NCBI GenBank assembly: GCA_947494715.1
Contig: CANLWG010000006.1
Span: forward strand, 1 to 64,000
Direction of reading: 5' to 3'
Length of the DNA: 64,000 bases
Origin: an uncultured Flavobacteriaceae bacterium
GTDB taxonomy: Bacteria; Bacteroidota; Bacteroidia; Flavobacteriales; Flavobacteriaceae
Part shown: positions 61,268 through 64,000 of the stretch, piece by piece
Layout: the number at the start of each line of letters is the position of its first letter
Position numbering within the stretch: the first letter of the stretch is position 1
Made by a program: the position numbers and the translations under genes
Notes under the pieces: generated by a model
What the model was told of the DNA's origin: nothing
The model's database searches: none
Seen by the model: only the letters and a program-made list of their open reading frames with translations

Positions 61268-62269
61268 ATGGATGAAGTAAGGCAAATTGTTGCCGATATA
61301 CGCAATGGACAGGTGAAACCCATATATTTCTTATCGGGCGAAGAACCTTATTATATAGATCGGATTGCCGGATATATAGAAAAACAAATACTTACAGAAG
61401 AAGAACGAGGATTTAATCAAATGATATTATATGGAAAGGATGCTACCGTAGATGATATAGTGGCAAACGCAAAACGATACCCAATGATGTCCGAGCGACA
61501 AGTGGTCATCGTTAAGGAAGCGCAGCATCTTTCCAGGACCATTGAGCAACTTACCAACTATGCCGAAAATCCCCAGCCTACAACCATACTGGTCGTTTGC
61601 TACAAGTATAAAAAATTGGACAAACGGAAGAAACTCTACAAGACCGTTCGCAAAACCGGAGTTTTGTTCGAAAGCAAGAAATTATATGATAACCAAGTAT
61701 CGGATTGGATACGGAAAGTTCTTTTGGGCAAAGGATACCAAATTTCCCATAAAGCTGCTAGTTTATTGGTAGAATTTCTAGGGACGGATCTAAGCAGGAT
61801 AAGTAAAGAATTGGAAAAGTTACAATTAGTATTGCCCAAGGATGCGGAAATAACACCGGAAAACATTGAAAAACACATTGGCATAAGTAAGGACTACAAC
61901 AATTTTGAGCTAAAAAAGGCCATTGGGGAGAAGGATATCCTTAAAGCAACTAAAATTGTACATTATTTTTCCCAAAACCCTAAGGACAATCCTTTTGTAC
62001 TAACAGTGACGTTACTGCATTCTTTTTTTTCACAGTTATTACAATATCATGGCCTTAGCGATCATTCTTCAAAAAACGTGGCCAGCGCCCTAAGGATAAA
62101 CCCATATTTTGTTGATGAATTTCGCATTGCCGCGAAAAACTACCCTATGAAAAAAGTAAGCCGTATCGTATCTTCTTTACGAGAGATGGACCTTAAAGGA
62201 AAAGGGGTGGGAGCCTATGGAATTTCACAATCCGATCTTCTAAAGGAACTGTTGGTCAAGATTATATGA
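61268..62269 (+). CDS. holA: DNA polymerase III delta subunit
   Basis: A 333-residue clamp-loader subunit that opens the beta sliding clamp. Landmarks are PIYFLSGEEPYYIDRIAGYI at the N-terminus, RYPMMSERQVVIVKEAQHL, KKLDKRKKLYKTVRKTGVL, the domain II/III boundary ISHKAASLLVEFLGTDLSRI with SKELEKL, and the C-terminal AKNYPMKKVSRIVSSLREMD. Length is normal for the family. The gene ends two bases before the convergent DoxX gene, and the HSDR_N gene lies divergently upstream. Confidence 0.93.
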   Translation: MDEVRQIVADIRNGQVKPIYFLSGEEPYYIDRIAGYIEKQILTEEERGFNQMILYGKDATVDDIVANAKRYPMMSERQVVIVKEAQHLSRTIEQLTNYAENPQPTTILVVCYKYKKLDKRKKLYKTVRKTGVLFESKKLYDNQVSDWIRKVLLGKGYQISHKAASLLVEFLGTDLSRISKELEKLQLVLPKDAEITPENIEKHIGISKDYNNFELKKAIGEKDILKATKIVHYFSQNPKDNPFVLTVTLLHSFFSQLLQYHGLSDHSSKNVASALRINPYFVDEFRIAAKNYPMKKVSRIVSSLREMDLKGKGVGAYGISQSDLLKELLVKII

Positions 62270-62271
62270 TC

Positions 62272-62649
62272 TTATTTCTTGTCGATACTGTATTTGCCCG
62301 GCCCCAAAAGGCTTATGGATACAAAAGCTACTAAAAATAACAATGCTTTTTCCTTAACACCTATGGTATCTTGAGCGTGGACAATAAACGCGGCAACTAC
62401 CATAGTAACAGCTGGGAATACAGCCGCCCATCTGGTCTTATAGCCTATTATGATTAAAATAGGACAAATAAATTCAGCTAGCACGGCCAAGAAAAGTGTG
62501 AGCGTAGAACCTATGCCTATAGGGTCTCCAAACTCGAAATCGCCGGACAGAAGTTTTTGAAATTTGGGAAAACCATGGGTTAGTAGTAATACGGACGAGC
62601 CGATTCGAAGCAAGGCCAGTCCTAGGTCCTTGAGAATGGTATTTTTCAT
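62272..62649 (-). CDS. DoxX-family membrane protein
   Basis: A 125-residue protein with four hydrophobic helices. Family landmarks are GLALLRIGSSVLLLTHGFPK at the N-terminus, FLAVLAEFICPILIIIGYKT, AVFPAVTMVVAAFIVHA and LLFLVAFVSISLLGPGKYSI at the C-terminus. The R-(I/V)-G-x-S-x-L-L-x-H-G start is the usual DoxX signature. It is shorter than and only distantly related to the DoxX protein at 9320-9742. It follows the class III aminotransferase gene by 22 bases on the same strand. The activity is unknown. Confidence 0.82.
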   Translation of the reverse strand: MKNTILKDLGLALLRIGSSVLLLTHGFPKFQKLLSGDFEFGDPIGIGSTLTLFLAVLAEFICPILIIIGYKTRWAAVFPAVTMVVAAFIVHAQDTIGVKEKALLFLVAFVSISLLGPGKYSIDKK

Positions 62650-62671
62650 AAGGGAAAGATTTAGAGTAAAG

Positions 62672-64000
62672 CTAATTTACTGAATCATGGAATATTTTAC
62701 GCAATTGGTATACCAATAGGTCTGCATCTTTTTTGGAAAAGGATAGAGGCGGCTTTATTTTTAAAACATTATCGTACGGTCCATCGGTTCCTATCAAAAT
62801 ATAATTTTCTCTAAGCTCGTTCTTGATTTTATGCGCCAATGCGGTATTAGGATTTCCTTTTCTATCTAGAATTTCGACACCCAAAAAAAGACCCATACCT
62901 CTAACATCGGCAACTTCCATAAAATCCTGTTGCAGCTTAATTAAAAGAGATTGCAGATAATCCCCAACTTTTTTGGCATGTTCTTGTAGTTTTTCCTCCT
63001 GGATCACCTCCAAAACAGCATAGCCTATAGCACAAGAAACCGGATTACCACCAAAGGAGCTAAAAAATTCAGGGCCCTTCGCAAAGCTTTCCGAGATCTC
63101 CGAGGTGGTGACCACTGCGCCTATAGGATGTCCATTGGCCATGGGCTTGCCCAAAATTACCATATCAGGAACCACCTCATGCATTTCGTATCCCCAAAAG
63201 CAATCTCCCAAACGGCCAAAACCCACCTGTACTTCATCACTGATACAAATGCCGCCTTGCTCGCGTATTTTTGGATACACTTCCTTTAAATAACCTTTGG
63301 CCAAAGGTACCTGCCCACCACAGCCCATTAGGGGTTCGGCAATAAAAGCTGCTACCTGACCTATGGACCCTTCTAGTCTGGACATTGTTTCCTTTGCAAA
63401 GTGTTTTCCCGCAGAGCCATTATCCTTTAGACCGGAACCAAAAACCTTAGGCATCGGAGCTTCTACTATATATTCCTGTTTTCCCAAGCCGTTTCCTTTA
63501 TTGTATTTATAATGGCTTATATCCATCCCAATTCTTGTATTCCCATGATAACCATGTTCCAAGACCATTATTTTTTTCTTTTTGGAATAGGATAAAGCCA
63601 TTCGGATGGCCAGATCCGTGGCCGCGCTTCCCGAGTTTACAAAAAAGACTTTGTCCAGTCTTTGCGGAAATTTGGATAATAGCTTTTCACTATACGCCAA
63701 GATTTCTTGGTACACATAACGCGTATTGGTGTTTAACTTTGCTATGGCCCGTTGGCCGGTCCTTACCACTTTTGGGTGGGAATGTCCCGCCAGCATAATG
63801 TTGTTATAGGCATCCAAAATAGTATTTCCTTGGCTATCGTACATGTATTGAAAGGCGGAACGCTGCATCTGGATTGGGTTGGTATAGCTTAGGGATAATG
63901 CCTTGCCCAAATTTGAGTTCCTTTTCTTCAATTGCTCCTTGAGCTTTGGTTTGTTGCCCTTTGGATAACCAGCCGCAAGACGGAATGTATCACTACATTT
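62672..64000 (-). CDS. Class III aminotransferase domain, 5' part cut by the window edge
   Basis: At least 442 codons are open from the right edge to the stop at 62672. The first ATG-like start a gene caller would take (63931) is in fact a TTG, and the frame runs on upstream without a stop (ending at the edge with CSDTFRLAAGYPKGNKPK), so the real N-terminus lies outside the window. The visible part is a complete class III PLP domain: FVNSGSAATDLAIRMAL, LEHGYHGNTRIGMDIS, FIAEPLMGCGGQVPLAKGYL, CISDEVQVGFGRLGD and the Schiff-base Lys in VILGKPMANGHPIGAVV. It resembles the AGXT2L/ethanolamine-phosphate phospho-lyase branch, which in bacteria is often fused to an N-terminal kinase (APH-like) domain. 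A larger fusion protein is therefore likely. Confidence 0.85.
   Translation of the reverse strand, partial: KCSDTFRLAAGYPKGNKPKLKEQLKKRNSNLGKALSLSYTNPIQMQRSAFQYMYDSQGNTILDAYNNIMLAGHSHPKVVRTGQRAIAKLNTNTRYVYQEILAYSEKLLSKFPQRLDKVFFVNSGSAATDLAIRMALSYSKKKKIMVLEHGYHGNTRIGMDISHYKYNKGNGLGKQEYIVEAPMPKVFGSGLKDNGSAGKHFAKETMSRLEGSIGQVAAFIAEPLMGCGGQVPLAKGYLKEVYPKIREQGGICISDEVQVGFGRLGDCFWGYEMHEVVPDMVILGKPMANGHPIGAVVTTSEISESFAKGPEFFSSFGGNPVSCAIGYAVLEVIQEEKLQEHAKKVGDYLQSLLIKLQQDFMEVADVRGMGLFLGVEILDRKGNPNTALAHKIKNELRENYILIGTDGPYDNVLKIKPPLSFSKKDADLLVYQLRKIFHDSVN

Overview
The window reads as chromosomal DNA of a member of the Bacteroidota, most likely a marine Flavobacteriaceae (Maribacter/Zobellia/Muricauda-like; the genus is inference). 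Support comes from the gene families: a PorP/SprF-type outer-membrane protein with a PD40 partner, DUF2911 and DUF5117-type lipoproteins, the LiCMS-like LeuA/CimA enzyme, a GH16 laminarinase and a holA/HSDR_N pair. It also comes from the TTTG-N17-TAnnTTTG promoter at 13401-13429 and the lack of Shine-Dalgarno sequences at most starts. No rRNA, tRNA, CRISPR array, phage or intact insertion sequence was found.

Layout. 1-2.7 kb: a heptanucleotide tandem array, a serine recombinase lacking its catalytic serine, an unknown exported protein and a response regulator whose phospho-acceptor Asp is Glu. 3.5-7.9 kb: a leftward envelope module (Kre9-like exported protein, PD40 propeller protein, PorP/SprF barrel fused to a SPOR-like domain). 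8-13.4 kb: exported Gfo/Idh oxidoreductase, DoxX, LytTR regulator, Tat-exported HisC-like aminotransferase, a GldL-like membrane protein and a small nuclease-like protein. 13.4-17.1 kb: promoter/operator plus Nramp-like transporter-pxpA-pxpB-pxpC, a 5-oxoproline uptake and hydrolysis operon. 17.1-25.4 kb: a Val/Leu leader peptide with attenuator, then ilvD-ilvB-(methyltransferase)-ilvN-ilvC, a terminator and gapN. 25.7-26.9 kb: an MFS exporter.

27-34.6 kb: leftward leuC-(four-helix-bundle gene)-leuD-leuA/cimA-(SnoaL-like gene)-leuB, then two paralogous lipoproteins and a displaced second copy of the leuB 3' end in front of a terminator. 34.9-44.5 kb: DUF2911/TPR protein, recG, M1 peptidase-patatin pair, a small membrane protein, a degenerate OmpA paralogue and an FMN glutamate-synthase-like protein. 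44.6-51.9 kb: a leftward set of five exported enzymes (SelA-like PLP enzyme, two amidohydrolase-fold deacetylases, sorbosone-dehydrogenase/cytochrome c lipoprotein, M20 amidohydrolase). 52.1-64 kb: UvrD/PcrA helicase, GH16 lipoprotein, YciO/Sua5 protein, zinc metalloprotease lipoprotein, OmpA lipoprotein, GT2 glycosyltransferase, HSDR_N protein, holA, DoxX, and a class III aminotransferase domain running off the right edge.

How the genes work together. The ilv and leu operons together supply branched-chain amino acids. The LeuA-like enzyme has the pyruvate-pocket residues of Leptospira citramalate synthase, and no ilvA follows ilvC, so isoleucine may be made from pyruvate. The ilv leader has all parts of a classical ribosome-stalling attenuator. 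Both operons contain inserted unrelated genes, and the leuB end looks like an integration or recombination hotspot. The pxp operon pairs a transporter that has lost the Nramp metal ligands with the three 5-oxoprolinase subunits. The exported SelA-like/deacetylase cluster looks like an uncharacterised extracytoplasmic catabolic pathway. Family assignments come from motifs and recall only; no searches were run.
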